Source of the DNA: Anaeramoeba flamelloides | Lineage: Eukaryota; Metamonada; Anaeramoebidae | Assembly: GCA_027625915.1 (NCBI GenBank) | Contig: JANTQA010000023.1 | Span: 14,260,001-14,324,000 of the forward strand | Length of the DNA: 64,000 nt | Direction: 5' to 3' | In this document: positions 47,201 through 59,900 of the stretch, piece by piece | Position numbering within the stretch: the stretch's first letter is position 1 | Layout: each line of letters starts with the position of its first letter | Made by a program: the position numbers and the translations under genes | The notes under the pieces: generated by a model | What the model saw: only the letters and a program-made list of their open reading frames with translations | The model's database searches: none | Told to the model about the DNA's origin: nothing

Positions 47201-50200
47201 CTTTATCATTAACCAATGACACTATGAATAAAAAATCTTTTATTTTGAATAATATAGAAGAAATTATTCTCATTTGCTTTTGTTAATATGAATTAATTCT
47301 TTAATTGAAAATATTCAATTTTATTTATAGGATGAGCAGTTACATGGAAAGTGATTGATATCTTTTTTTATTTTCTAAATTAGATTTTTTTTTATATGAA
47401 TTGTAAATTTTAGATTTCCTTTTCATTCTTATTGAAAACATAAAACTCTATTTAGGCAGTTTGTGACGTTTACAAATTTTAATAAGACAATGGAAAATGT
47501 TTACTTTCTCTTTTTTTATGACTACAGTAGTCAAAACTATATTTTATCGGAGTATAAGCCCTATGCCTGAAATAAAAAAAATACTTTTATATTATTATTT
47601 TTATTTTAAATTTAGAGAAATATTAATAATGATTGAATCAATACACATTATATTTCAAAATAAGTTAAAAATCAAATATTCCCCAAAAATTTAAAAAAAA
47701 ATCACTTTTTTTAGAGAAAACAAGGTACATTCAATTTCAATAAAAAACTGAAAATATGATAAGGATACAAATGGTTTTTTAAACAATGCAATACATTTAT
47801 AATTTTTCCATTTTATTTGTAAATTTTTTCCATACTAAACCTCTGAGGAAAGTAATTTTTTTAAAAAATTAATAAGAAAAAATAAACATGAATTTTAGCA
47901 CCTAAAAAATATCAGATAAAATCGAGATCAGAAATTTTAATAATCTTTTTTTTTAAGTAATTGCTTACTTAACTAACAAATTGAATTATTATTAAGAATC
48001 AATAAATGATTGTTAACAATTTTAGATATTTAAATAATTTTATTAGGATTGGGTTTAATAAAGATATTTGAATAATAAATTCCCCCCTTTTTTTGTGTGT
48101 ATAGCTGATAAATGTCAAAATATTAATATTATACCCTTAAATTATCAATCTCTTTTTATATACATATAATACTATATTCTACATTTACACTTGAATTATT
48201 ATCATTATAAAATTAAAAAATAGAAACATCATTCTACAGCAACTGAAATAATATATGATAGTATTGGGGGGTTAATCAATTCTTTGGAAGAGTCAAAAAT
48301 CGAATATATTTTTAATTCAAAACTAAGCCCAATAATAAATTGGAGTAAGCAAGAAACTTATCTACTATATAAATTCGGAAGGGTATTAATTGAAAACCAG
48401 AATTTAAAAAACAGAAAGAAATTATTAGCCGATATTTTTTTAAAAATATGGGCAATTTTATTAAATATTAAAATTGATTTTGAAATTCAATTTGATCTAA
48501 TGAAAAAAATAGAAATATTATTTAAATTAAGATATTTTGAGAATAAATTAAAAATTTATGTAATGAAAGAATTAATAAAAATCTTTCAAAAAGGTAAAAA
48601 TCCAATATTGTTTATTATTTTAATGAAATCTTTACTTTCAACATTTAAAATTAATCAATCTTGGTGCAAATTACATAATGTTATGAGTAGAACGGATTTT
48701 TTAGTAAAATGTTTAAAAAATTCAATATTGTCCCACCATAATACTGATAAAAAAGACAACTTTGTCAAAAATGAAAATGATAGTGATAATAATAATGATG
48801 ACAATGATAATGATAATAAGAATAAGAATAAGAATAAAGAAACCGAGAAGGAAAATAAAAAAAATTACAAAAAAAATTACAAAAAAGAAAGAGAAGGGGA
48901 AGAAAGTGTCAGAAAGAAGGAATCTAAAGAATTTGTAAATTTAATTGTTCAAGAAATAATTGACTTCAGGTCAAGAGTTTTCCAATCAATTGAAGACAAT
49001 CAATTAAATTTAAAAGATCATAAAACAGATTGGAAAAATTATATCTTTTTTGATGATTTGCCATATTTAAAACAATTAAAAATAAGATTTCAATTTTTGT
49101 CCCAAATTTTAAATAATAATCAACATTTTTATTTTTCTAAAAATGATATTGAAGAAATATGGAATTCAGTTGTTGAAGATTTTATCATTAAAGAAGAATT
49201 GGAATGTTTTTTTAACTTTATTATTTCGTTTTCACCAACAAATAATGAAATACATTCTTTTTATGAAAAGGCAATTCAATACCCAATAACAAAATTAACT
49301 CTTTCGGAATTTAATTTTTTCAAATTTTATTGCAATCAAATCAATTTAATAAATAATAATTTAACAATTAATAATAGCAATAATTCTGATAATGTTAAAA
49401 ATTATAATACCAAAAATCAAAACAAAATTCAAATATTAACTCTGGAAAAAAATAAATTAATTGGGATAGAACATTTATGGAAAATAATTTTAAATACTAA
49501 CAAAAAAAATGTTATAAATGAATCAATTAATTATTTATTAGAATTTCAGAATTTAGAAATAAAAGAATTACAAAATATTGAAATTATTAAATTAAATCGA
49601 AAGAAATTCATTAGGAATTGTATTAAAAAGGCAAAAAAACTTTATACCAATGAAAAAATGAATGAAAATAACAAGGAGAAAATTTATAGATGTCTAAAGA
49701 TTGTTAAGTTATTTTATCAGAAAATTGAATCAAAAATTATTCCAGAGAATTTAGGATTTATCCGCCATAGTTTTGGTAATTCTAATTTGTCTATAAATTT
49801 AAATCTCATAAATAAAATAAATGAGAAAAAAACAGAAAAGTTAAAAATCAATATAAATTCAAATGATTCAATTTTTTCATTAAGAAAAAAAATTGCAAAT
49901 TTATTTTCAAAAAATTTATCGGAAATAAAAATTCATTCCAAAATTCATTTATTAGATTATAAAATTGATTATAAAACTATTACAGAATTGAAATTAAATA
50001 ACAATGAAAGTATTTTTATAACGAAAAGAACCGATGTTGAAATAAAAGATCTTGATTTAGCAAATAAAGAAGAAAGAAAAAATCCAGAATTATTACCAAG
50101 TTATATTTTAACTGGCTTTTTTAATGAGCTGTTTTCTTTTTTAAATATAGGGGGTAAAATATTTACCTTAATACAAGAATTTTTAATGTTTATACCAACT

Positions 50201-50674
50201 AACCCAATAATATTAAATAAATATATAAATCTATTTAATAATAGTATTAATATTAATTGGGAAGAAATATTAAATATTAATTCATTATTTAAATTAAATT
50301 ATAATTTACAAATTTTCAATAATATTATACAGGATAATTTACAAACTTTAATAAATGAAAAAAAAATTAAAAATCAAAAAAAAACTTATAAAAATTGGTT
50401 AAAGCCATTTATTAAATCATTGGGTATTGAATATTTATTTGATTTATTTACAAAAATTTACTATTTAGAAATTGATAAAAATAAACAACATTTATTAATT
50501 ATTAAATTCTCATCTTTGAATTACTTGATTAAAATAATTAATTTAATTTCTACATTTAATAAAAGTTCATTAAATATTTATTTGAAAATAAAATATTTAA
50601 ATATTAATTTTCAAAAAATAATTAATGTTTTTTTAAATATTATATTACAAACTTCACAAAATTTTAATAATGAA

Positions 50675-50706
<32 letters not shown>

Positions 50707-51327
50707 AAAATTAATGCTTTTAAAAATTGAAACCATCAAATATATTTTAGAATTTATTACCTTTCAAAATAATTTTAATTTTAATATAAACTTAACAAAT
50801 AGTTTTTTAAATTATTCCGATTGGGAAAGATGGTTTGAAATTACTTTAATCGATTGTCAAAACAAAACAATTCGTAAATATATTCTTACTAATTTTCTAC
50901 AAATTATAAACCAAGAAAAAGATTCAGCAAGTTTAAAAAATAAAATTAATATTGATAATAATGATGATTACAGTGATAAAAATAAAATTATAATTAAAAA
51001 GCAGAATGATAATATTACAATTGAAAATATTAATAAAAAACCAAATAATTTTGAACAACGATTAAAATTTACTATAATTAAAATGTGTATTGATATTTTT
51101 TTAAATTTTAATTTTCAAATCAAAAATTCAAATAAATTTTCTCAAGAATTTTGCAGTTTGATTATTAAATTGTTTTATTATATTCATCAAAATCAATCAA
51201 AAAATCAAAAAATTAAAAAATTTATTAATGAAATGGATTTTGAAATATTATTGACAATTTTGATACAAAAAATTCTTTATAAATTAAAAAATAATAATAA
51301 CAATAACAATAATAACAACAACAACAA

Positions 51328-51396
<69 letters not shown>

Positions 51397-51792
51397 GAAA
51401 GTTCCATAATTGTTCATGAATCAATTTTTATTTTTAATTTAGAATTGGTTAAAATAATCTTAAAATATCATCCAGATTTAAAAACCGAAATTAATAAAAA
51501 CACCAATTTAGTAAATAATTTATTACGGTTTTTATTTAGAAATAATTCAAATAATAATTTCTCGGCTCAGTTGAGAAATAATAATATTAAAAATCGAAAT
51601 TCAATATTTAGTTTATTAATACAACTATCAAATAATAATCAAAATAACATCTTAAAAATTATTAAATTTCTAAAAAATTATCAAAAAAATACTTGTTTTC
51701 CTTTATCGTGGAAATATGATCCAAAAAAAAGAAAACCGTTCTTCAAATGGTTATGCAGGAATTAAAAAATTTAGGTAATTAATTTTTTTTTT

Positions 51793-51832
<40 letters not shown>

Positions 51833-51932
51833 AATCTATTTCAAAAGATAATTTGAATTTTTTGTCCTATAAAAAGTCACTATTTGAAATTATCCTTACT
51901 ATTTTTTAAGAAAAAATGACTGAGATATTAAT

Positions 51933-51963
<31 letters not shown>

Positions 51964-54900
51964 TAATATAAAGATATTATTATTTAAGAAAAGTATTTTC
52001 ATTACAACGATTTATAATATTTAGATAAAGTAATTAACATAAAATCAATTTATTACAATTAGGAATTTCAGATTCAAGTTTTTTAAAACTTCACTTTTTG
52101 TAAAAAAAAAATGAGATTAAACTAATTTTAAATATGATCATTCTTAGATAACCAAGTTAAACCCCCTTTTTCAAAATACTCTAGTATATAAACTTTGATC
52201 GATCAACATTTGGAAATGTGTTTTCAATAAATTTTACAATTTTTTATTTCTTTTTTGAATTCATCACATTACAAAACTGTCCAAATTTGTTCTGTTTTTA
52301 AAAATCTTAAGTTGATCATTAAAATTTTTTTATATTCTTTTATTTTTATTAATATATTTAATTAAGAATTTTTAAACATGATTCAGTTTCTCTCTTTTTT
52401 TAGACATTTATTTAAATTGAACCCCACAATATACTTTAATGATTAAAAAAATAAATATGCTCTATTTAAAAGTATACAATAAACAAAAAATATTAATTTT
52501 TTTTTGTATAAAATACTATTATTTTGGATTGTTATAAATTTTTTTTTTTTACAATTAACAACAATTCAAAAAACAAAAACATTTTTTCTCCTATGAAGTT
52601 TTTCATATTCCAGTTTCTCTCTCTCTCTTTATTTCACAGTAATAAGATTATAGAATCAAATAATGAATTATTACCAAACTTCATCATTTAATTCCACTTT
52701 TTTTTTTTTTTTTTTTTACTAAAAGAAATACTAATTTGATTTCAATTATATTATTGCTTTTAAATTTTATTTATTTTTGCTTTAAATGAAATTTTCAATC
52801 CATAAAATATTTTCAAACAAATTAACAATTTTTTTGTAAATTATTACTATTTTAATTTCAAATAAATTGGTTTTGTTTTTTTGTTTTTCAGAAATTCCTT
52901 GATCGAATGAAATCTAGCGAAATTCATTTTAGTATTGACTGAATGTTTTTCAAAAATAAATGAAAAAAGGAAAAATGCTTATTGGAGTTGGAAGAAGAAA
53001 TGTACAAAAAAGCTTCATTATGGTTTGAATTATTTTATTTGAGTTATCCAAAAACATTTTTTCTAATTAATAGTTTTTTTTTTTAATTTGTTTCTTCAAA
53101 CTAATATATCATTTTTTTAAAAAAAAAAATTGAATAAAAATATTATATTATTATTCTTTTAACTATTTAAAGTTTTCCAAAAAATAATAATATAAGTTAT
53201 TTCAAAATTTAAACCACCTCCTTTACCTCTTGAATATACTTGAGAAAATAATTTAACTAAAGATACCCAAAAAAAAAAAAAAAAAAAAAAAAAAAAACGA
53301 ATAAAAGATCAGTAGTATATCAAGTATTTTTATTTGTATTAATATATAACACCACAATGTGTTGAGAGTCAAGGATTCACTCAAAAAAAAATGCTATTAC
53401 TCCGGTAAAGGTTTGACTAATTTGTTAAATTAATCAAACACAATCTGTTGATCTAATTATTAATTAACTTTTTTTTAATTTTTGTTCATTTTTCAAAAAC
53501 AAAAGTTTTTGGGATTGTAGATAACGAGTTAGTAGTAAAGTGTCCAACTACTATACGAAGGTTGGAAGTTCGATAATCCTTGTAACCATATTATTTTTGG
53601 TTGTTTACTTTTTGCAAAAAGTTACAAAATACATCAAGAACCACTTGGTGTAATTGTAATTAAAAATCTGGTTTATGCTTCATAGAACTATTAATTCTTT
53701 GAAGAAATTGGCCGATTTGAATCCTTTTGGTTTAGTATAAAATGAATGGAAATTGAAACAAAAACCCCTCTCGATTTATGAAGGGGATTTATTCTTGAGA
53801 AAAATTACCAACTCTCACTCGATTCAAAAATATCTATAATTCAAATCAGTGATTAGGGAAGTGTCTTCAAGTGCCCAGGTTTTTAGTAACTCAACAGAAT
53901 AGAGCAAAATAATTGACTTTACACAATTCTTTTAAATCCTCAAAGTTATAACAGCAGTTTTGTGTTTAAATTTGTTCATTTAAAGAAAAATCAAAAAAAA
54001 ATATGTTTATTTGTAAAATCAAAAAAAAAAAGGATAAAGGCAGTTTTCTTGAATTTTCTGTTTTATTCGTTAAGTGTTCTAGGTTTTTTTGGGTTTTCTA
54101 TTTATTTGGAAAATCAATAGATTTTCGTTAGGTTTTTTTTTACTTTAGAAATAAACCGAAAATTTATTAAAATTTTCTGTTTATTTTCAGAAAGTAAAAA
54201 AAACCTAGAACACTTAACGAATAAAACAAAAAACTCAAGAAAAACTAACCACATTTTTCCGTTGTATAAGAAATTAAAATACCATATAAAATCTTTTCTT
54301 TTAATTTCCAATATTAAAAAAAAGAATGACTGTTTTCAGAATTCAATATATTTGAGAAAAATCTTATATTTTACTCTTTTCTTTCAAGTTCTGGAAAACC
54401 TAACAGTACATAGGTAAACTTTTTGTCAACACTTTTTTAAGGGGAAAAAAAAAAGTGTTTTTTTTAATTATTATTATTAAACAAGTCTAAATTACACTCT
54501 AAATACCTTTTGATTTAAATTTCCTTAAAGGCAATTTAAGAATAAAATCCTAGATTTCATAATTATTCAAGGAAAAGACGCACCCAAATTTTCTTTATGG
54601 TTAAAAAGCAAAAACAAAAACTTGATAAGAAAAAAGGAAAGATGTGGAAGGAAATTTAAAAAGATTGAAATTAAAAAGGATTTATAAGGAGAAATGGGTA
54701 AAAAATCAAAAAAAAAAAAAATGCATCTTGAAATAAGAACACCCAAAATAGCATCCATAATCTATTGATTAATTTGATTTAATAATTTGGTCATGAATGT
54801 TCATTTGGGGATCGTTCTTTAAGTTATTGCAATTTCTTTTTGCTTTTTCATCAGATTTGATTTAAACATTCGGTATTTTTTACTTTGCTTTTTAGATTTT

Positions 54901-56957
54901 ATTTTCAAGTTACTCATACTTTCCGGTTCCAGTGTCTTAGTATTAGTAAGTAACCACTTGGTCTTTTTCGTTTGTAACTCTTCTTCCCAAAATAAAAAAA
55001 ATTCGGTTAGAGAAAAAAGGGAAAAAAATAAAATTAAAAAGTTTTTTCGAGTCTCAATTTCTTAATCAACCGAAATTATCAAATTATAAAGATTAATAAT
55101 TATCTAAAAAATTCCTAACTAAACTCCATTTTACTCAAAGTGACCCAGCCAAAAATGAAAAATTCACTTTTTTTTTTTTAAATAATCAACTAACATATAG
55201 ATTATTTAGAAATAAGATAAATAATAAAATTCCGAACAGAGTCAATATTTATAAAAGAAATACCTAAAAAAAAAATAAAGTGGTAAAAAATTTTTTTGGT
55301 GTACTTTACCTTGCAAGGTCTCATGCAAATTTTCTCAATTTCACTAAAAAAATAAAATTGTTGACAATTAAATTTTAAATGTAAATGTATTCATTTTAAA
55401 AGAAATTGCATAGCCTCAATTTTATTTATGTTAATTTGTTTTTTTTTTTTTGATAACTTTTACAATTTTTTTTTATTGCAAGATCTATAGTCACCAAGTA
55501 AAATTTTTTATTCTATTGTTATTGAAATAGTGAGAATAATAGTAGAAAAATGATGTTGATTATGATCGGGGTTTTCTTTGATCTTTAATTGAAGATCCAA
55601 ATGAACCTTGTTGTTTTTTCAATGGTGCCCTAAAAATTCTAATTTTTCATTTTAAAAAAAAATATAAATATTTAGATTTTACTTCATACCTATATCAACT
55701 ATTTTTCGAATGTGTATTATTCTACTTATTTCGGATTTATTTTTTGAAACTGTTAATTATCAAAAATAATTGATATTTGTAAATTTTTTTGAGCACATTT
55801 GACAGAAACAAAGTTGATGTATATATGAAAATATTTTTAAAATATCAAATTATTTAACATATTGAACATCGTAAAATATTTTTTACTTTTTTTTAATAGT
55901 AATGTAGAAAGAAAATAATAAAATATAAATTTTCTACTAAAAAAAAAATCGAACTGGATATATATATATATATATATAAATTAATAAATAAATTTTCTTC
56001 TATAATCAAAAATCTTCTATAATATAAAGGTGCAACTTGTTACATCAATTCACTCTTTCAACAATTTTATATGGTACCTGAGATGAGAAAATCATTATTA
56101 GCAGCAAAAATTGAAAATAACGAAAATGATTTTTTATTTCAATTACAGAGAATATTTGCAAATTTATTATTGACAAAAAAGAAATCCATAGATATTAATA
56201 GTTTTGTCAAAAATTGTAAAAACTGGGATGGGAAACCATTGAATCCATTAATTCAAAATGATATTGATGAATTTTTTGGTTTATTATGTGGGAAAATTGA
56301 ACGGCGAATCGAAGATTTAAGAATTGGTAATTTTTTAAAACAAATATTTGGTGGGAAATTAGTCAACCAAATTGTTTCACTTAAGGGGAAACAAAATAAA
56401 TATAATAACAAAATTAATAAAGTGGAAAATTCAATTTATTCTGAAAGGTTTGAAAACTTCTTTACAATATCACTAGAAATTTTGAACAAAAAAAATATTT
56501 ATGAATCATTAGATCAATATGTTGAAGGAGAAATGTTAGTTGGTGAAAACCAATATTATTCTGGAAAATTGGGTCAAAAAATAGATGCATTGAAAAGAGT
56601 TTGCTTTTATGATTTACCAAAAAATTTAATTCTACATTTAAAGCGATTTGAGTTTGATTACGATCAAATGCAAAAATATAAAGTAAATGATAGATTTGAA
56701 TTTCCATTGAAATTAAATTTATTTAAATATACCAAAGAAGGAATTGATAATAAGCAAAATAATATCAATAATATTAAATCCAATAATAAGTTTTATGATT
56801 ATCAATTAACAGGCATTATTGTTCATTTTGGGACTGCTGATGCTGGACATTATTATTCTTTTATTCAAGAAAGAGAAGAAATTAATGAAATGTATTATCC
56901 TGGCAATAAAACTAACAATAATAATTATAAAAATACTAACAATAACAACAACAACAA

Positions 56958-56991
<34 letters not shown>

Positions 56992-59900
56992 AACGAAAAT
57001 GAAAACAACAAAAATAACAACAAAAACAGTAAGACTAGCAATGGTAATGGGAATAAGAAATGGTATAAATTTGATGATCGGGAAGTAACTGAATTTAATC
57101 CAAAAAGAATCGAAGAAGAATGTTTTGGAGGAAAATATCATGTTAAAAAAAAAGATAGAAGTGGTAAATTAGTGAAAAAAACTTACCCAAAAATGAATTC
57201 AGCCTATATGTTAATTTATCAAAGGGAAGATACAATTAAGAATAATAGCAATGAAAGGCAAAACAATGAAATTAATTTCCAAATACAAAAAGAAATTTTC
57301 CAAGAAAATGAAAAAGTTATAAAAATTCAAAATATCTTTGATAATAATTATTTTCATTTTATGGAAAAAATTTTACTTGATTCACCAAATTTTAATCTCA
57401 AAATAGCAAAGTTTATTTTTAATTTTTTAATTAATATCTATGGACATTCAATATATCAAGAAAAAAGTGAAAAAATTTTTGAAATATTAAATGATAAATT
57501 AAAAAATAATATAAATGTTTCTAGATGGTTTTTAATTCAATTGACCTTAAAAAAAAGCGGAAATTGGTTCCATAATATATTTTTTAATTGTCCAAATCAA
57601 AAATTTAAAAATAATTTTTTAAAATTAATTTATACTTCATTATCCCTATTGACAGTTGACGAATATGAAAAACTTTTAATTGAAGATATTAATGAAGAAA
57701 TAAATAAAAATAATAGTTCAATGATGATAAAAAATTTTAATGATTTGCCAAGAGTTTATAATTATTGGAATTCGGAAAGTAATAATCAACAGAATATTGC
57801 AAAAGAGGCTTCTCCTTCAATAATAATAATTGATTTGCTGATTGGGTATATTTCACGGCCCTTAATTATTTGTAAAACAATTCCAGATTATTTAAATATT
57901 ATATTTAATTTAATAAAAATAAATAAAATTGTAAATGATTATTTAAATTCGAACAATTTAATCTCAAAATTAATTCATTTATATTTAAATGAATATTCGC
58001 CATTTTTACAAGATCCGAAAATTTGGGAAAACAGAATTGATAATAAAGATGAAGAAATCCAACAAAAATACAATTTAGTTGTTGAAATTATTGATTATTT
58101 TATTGACGAAATAAATATAAATAATTTGAATAAAATTGATTTATATTTATTAAAGAATTCAATATTTATAAAAAAGTCACTGTTGGATAATTTAAACCCA
58201 TATTCAAATTGTAAAATATTAATAAGTTTAATTCACACTTATCCTGAACTTTACAATGATTATGTTGATTTTTTAATTTATAGAATAAACCAATCTTCAA
58301 ATATTTATTTGAAAAAATTATTTATATGGTTTGAAAATTTTTTATTGTTAAAAGATATTAATAAAGAGCAATTAATAATAAAAATAATTGATGTGATAAA
58401 TGAGAATTTAATTTATCCTTTTGCTACAAGAGATTCTTTGAAATTAATTATCAAAATTTGCCAAAAAAATTTAGATTTGGTAAAATTTTTTTATAACAAT
58501 TTGCATCTTTGGGTAAAAAATTGGTTAATTAATGGAAACCATATCGCCACAAGAGATGAAGCAATTAATTTGTTAGAATTAATTTTTAATTCTAAATTTA
58601 TAAATGAAAACAAAATTAAAGAAGAAAGAGACAACGACGAAGACGATAATGAAAATAATTGTGGTGATGAAAAAAAAATATTATTTAATTATTTAATGGA
58701 TTGTTTGCCAACTATTATTGATGGTGTATATAATTCTGTTACTATCGATTCTTCTGGTGAAATAATTGGTGATAAAAAACAAAAAAGGGAGGATTTATTT
58801 AATTTAGTTCAATATTTTAATTATTTAGAAACTAAAATTATGGATTCGAAAAAATATTTAGAAATTTTTAATAAAAATTTTCAGAATTTTTGGAAATTAT
58901 TTATTAAAATCGATAGCTTTAAGGTTGATCAAGATTATAATAAATTGCATTTGATATTATTAATTGAAAAGTATTTAAATAGTACTAAATTAATTTGTAA
59001 CTTTTTTATTAATAACTCAGTTGGTAGAGATCAATTATTGAATATTAATTTAAAAATAATTCATACCCAAATCACTTTTAATGAAAAATATTTAAATAGT
59101 TTATTAAATATTTTTATAGAATTATCAAAATTCTCAGAAAATTTTTTATCAAGTTTAAAAAATTGCAATTTAATTAATTTATTGATCAAAAAAATATTGT
59201 TAAATTCTCAACAATATTTAAAAACCGAGGAATCATTAATGAAATTATTAAAATTATTTATAAATGATCAAAATTTTCGAGAAAAATATATTCAAATTAT
59301 TTTTATTCAGAATAATAATTGGAAAATAAATCCTTTGCCAATGCTACATTTGTTAAATGTATTAATAACAGATGATCAAGATACAATTTTCTTTTTTAAT
59401 ATATCAGCTCACGAACAGTTGTCAACTTATTTAGCAAGTAAATTGCAATATTTTTCTTTATCGGTAACCTCGAATAGAAGCAGTGGTGGTGGTGGTGTTG
59501 GTGGTAAGGAAAATAATCAATTGGTTTCAAAAAATATTGAAATCATTTTAAAAATTTTTAAAATTTTAATAAAAACTTTTACCTCTTTAAAAGATGTTGA
59601 AACCGATTCCAAAAATATTATCTATACCCTTTGGGAATCAAAAAAAAAATTAATCCAAAACATTATGAATTTTATTCAAAGTAATCACCATCTCATTAAA
59701 AATATTATTCAATTTTCCTTATCTTTTTTAAGGCTATGCACAAAATTGTTCCAAAATGATTTCTTTTGGATAAACAATATTTTTTTGGAAATCCATTCCA
59801 ATTTTTTCCAATTATTAAAAAAAAATAAAGACGGTTATATAATTAATTATACCGAAAAGGTACACCAATTGCTTCCTTTATTTAATAATCAGAATTACTT

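Larger units (their letters stand above)
45292..48223 (+). other. 2.9-kb repeat-filled intron 1 of the deubiquitinase
   Basis: Donor GTAAATATT after codon TCG (phase 0), acceptor AAAAAATAG before AAA CAT CAT (phase 0). It contains family 3 copy 3 (45815-46125) and family 14 copy 6 (46570-47150). The rest (47151-48223) is AT-rich with no recognised feature. Confidence 0.75.
51775..56029 (+). other. 4.3-kb repeat-filled intron 2 of the deubiquitinase
   Basis: Donor GTAATTAAT, acceptor AATATAAAG immediately before GTGCAACTTGTTAC (the Cys box). It contains an AT microsatellite (51798-51828), an AAT microsatellite (51934-51963), repeat fragments at 52190-52450, A29 (53269-53297), a tRNA-like stretch (53525-53585), family 14 copy 7 (53855-54410) and family 13 copy 2 (55380-55800). 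The joined frame requires 5 rather than 6 A in ATTAAAAAATTTAG to give GIKNLGATCY. Confidence 0.75.

Noticed and set aside
51225-51407. Minus-strand poly-Leu ORF in the deubiquitinase
   Set aside because: Antisense reading of the AAT/AAC run.
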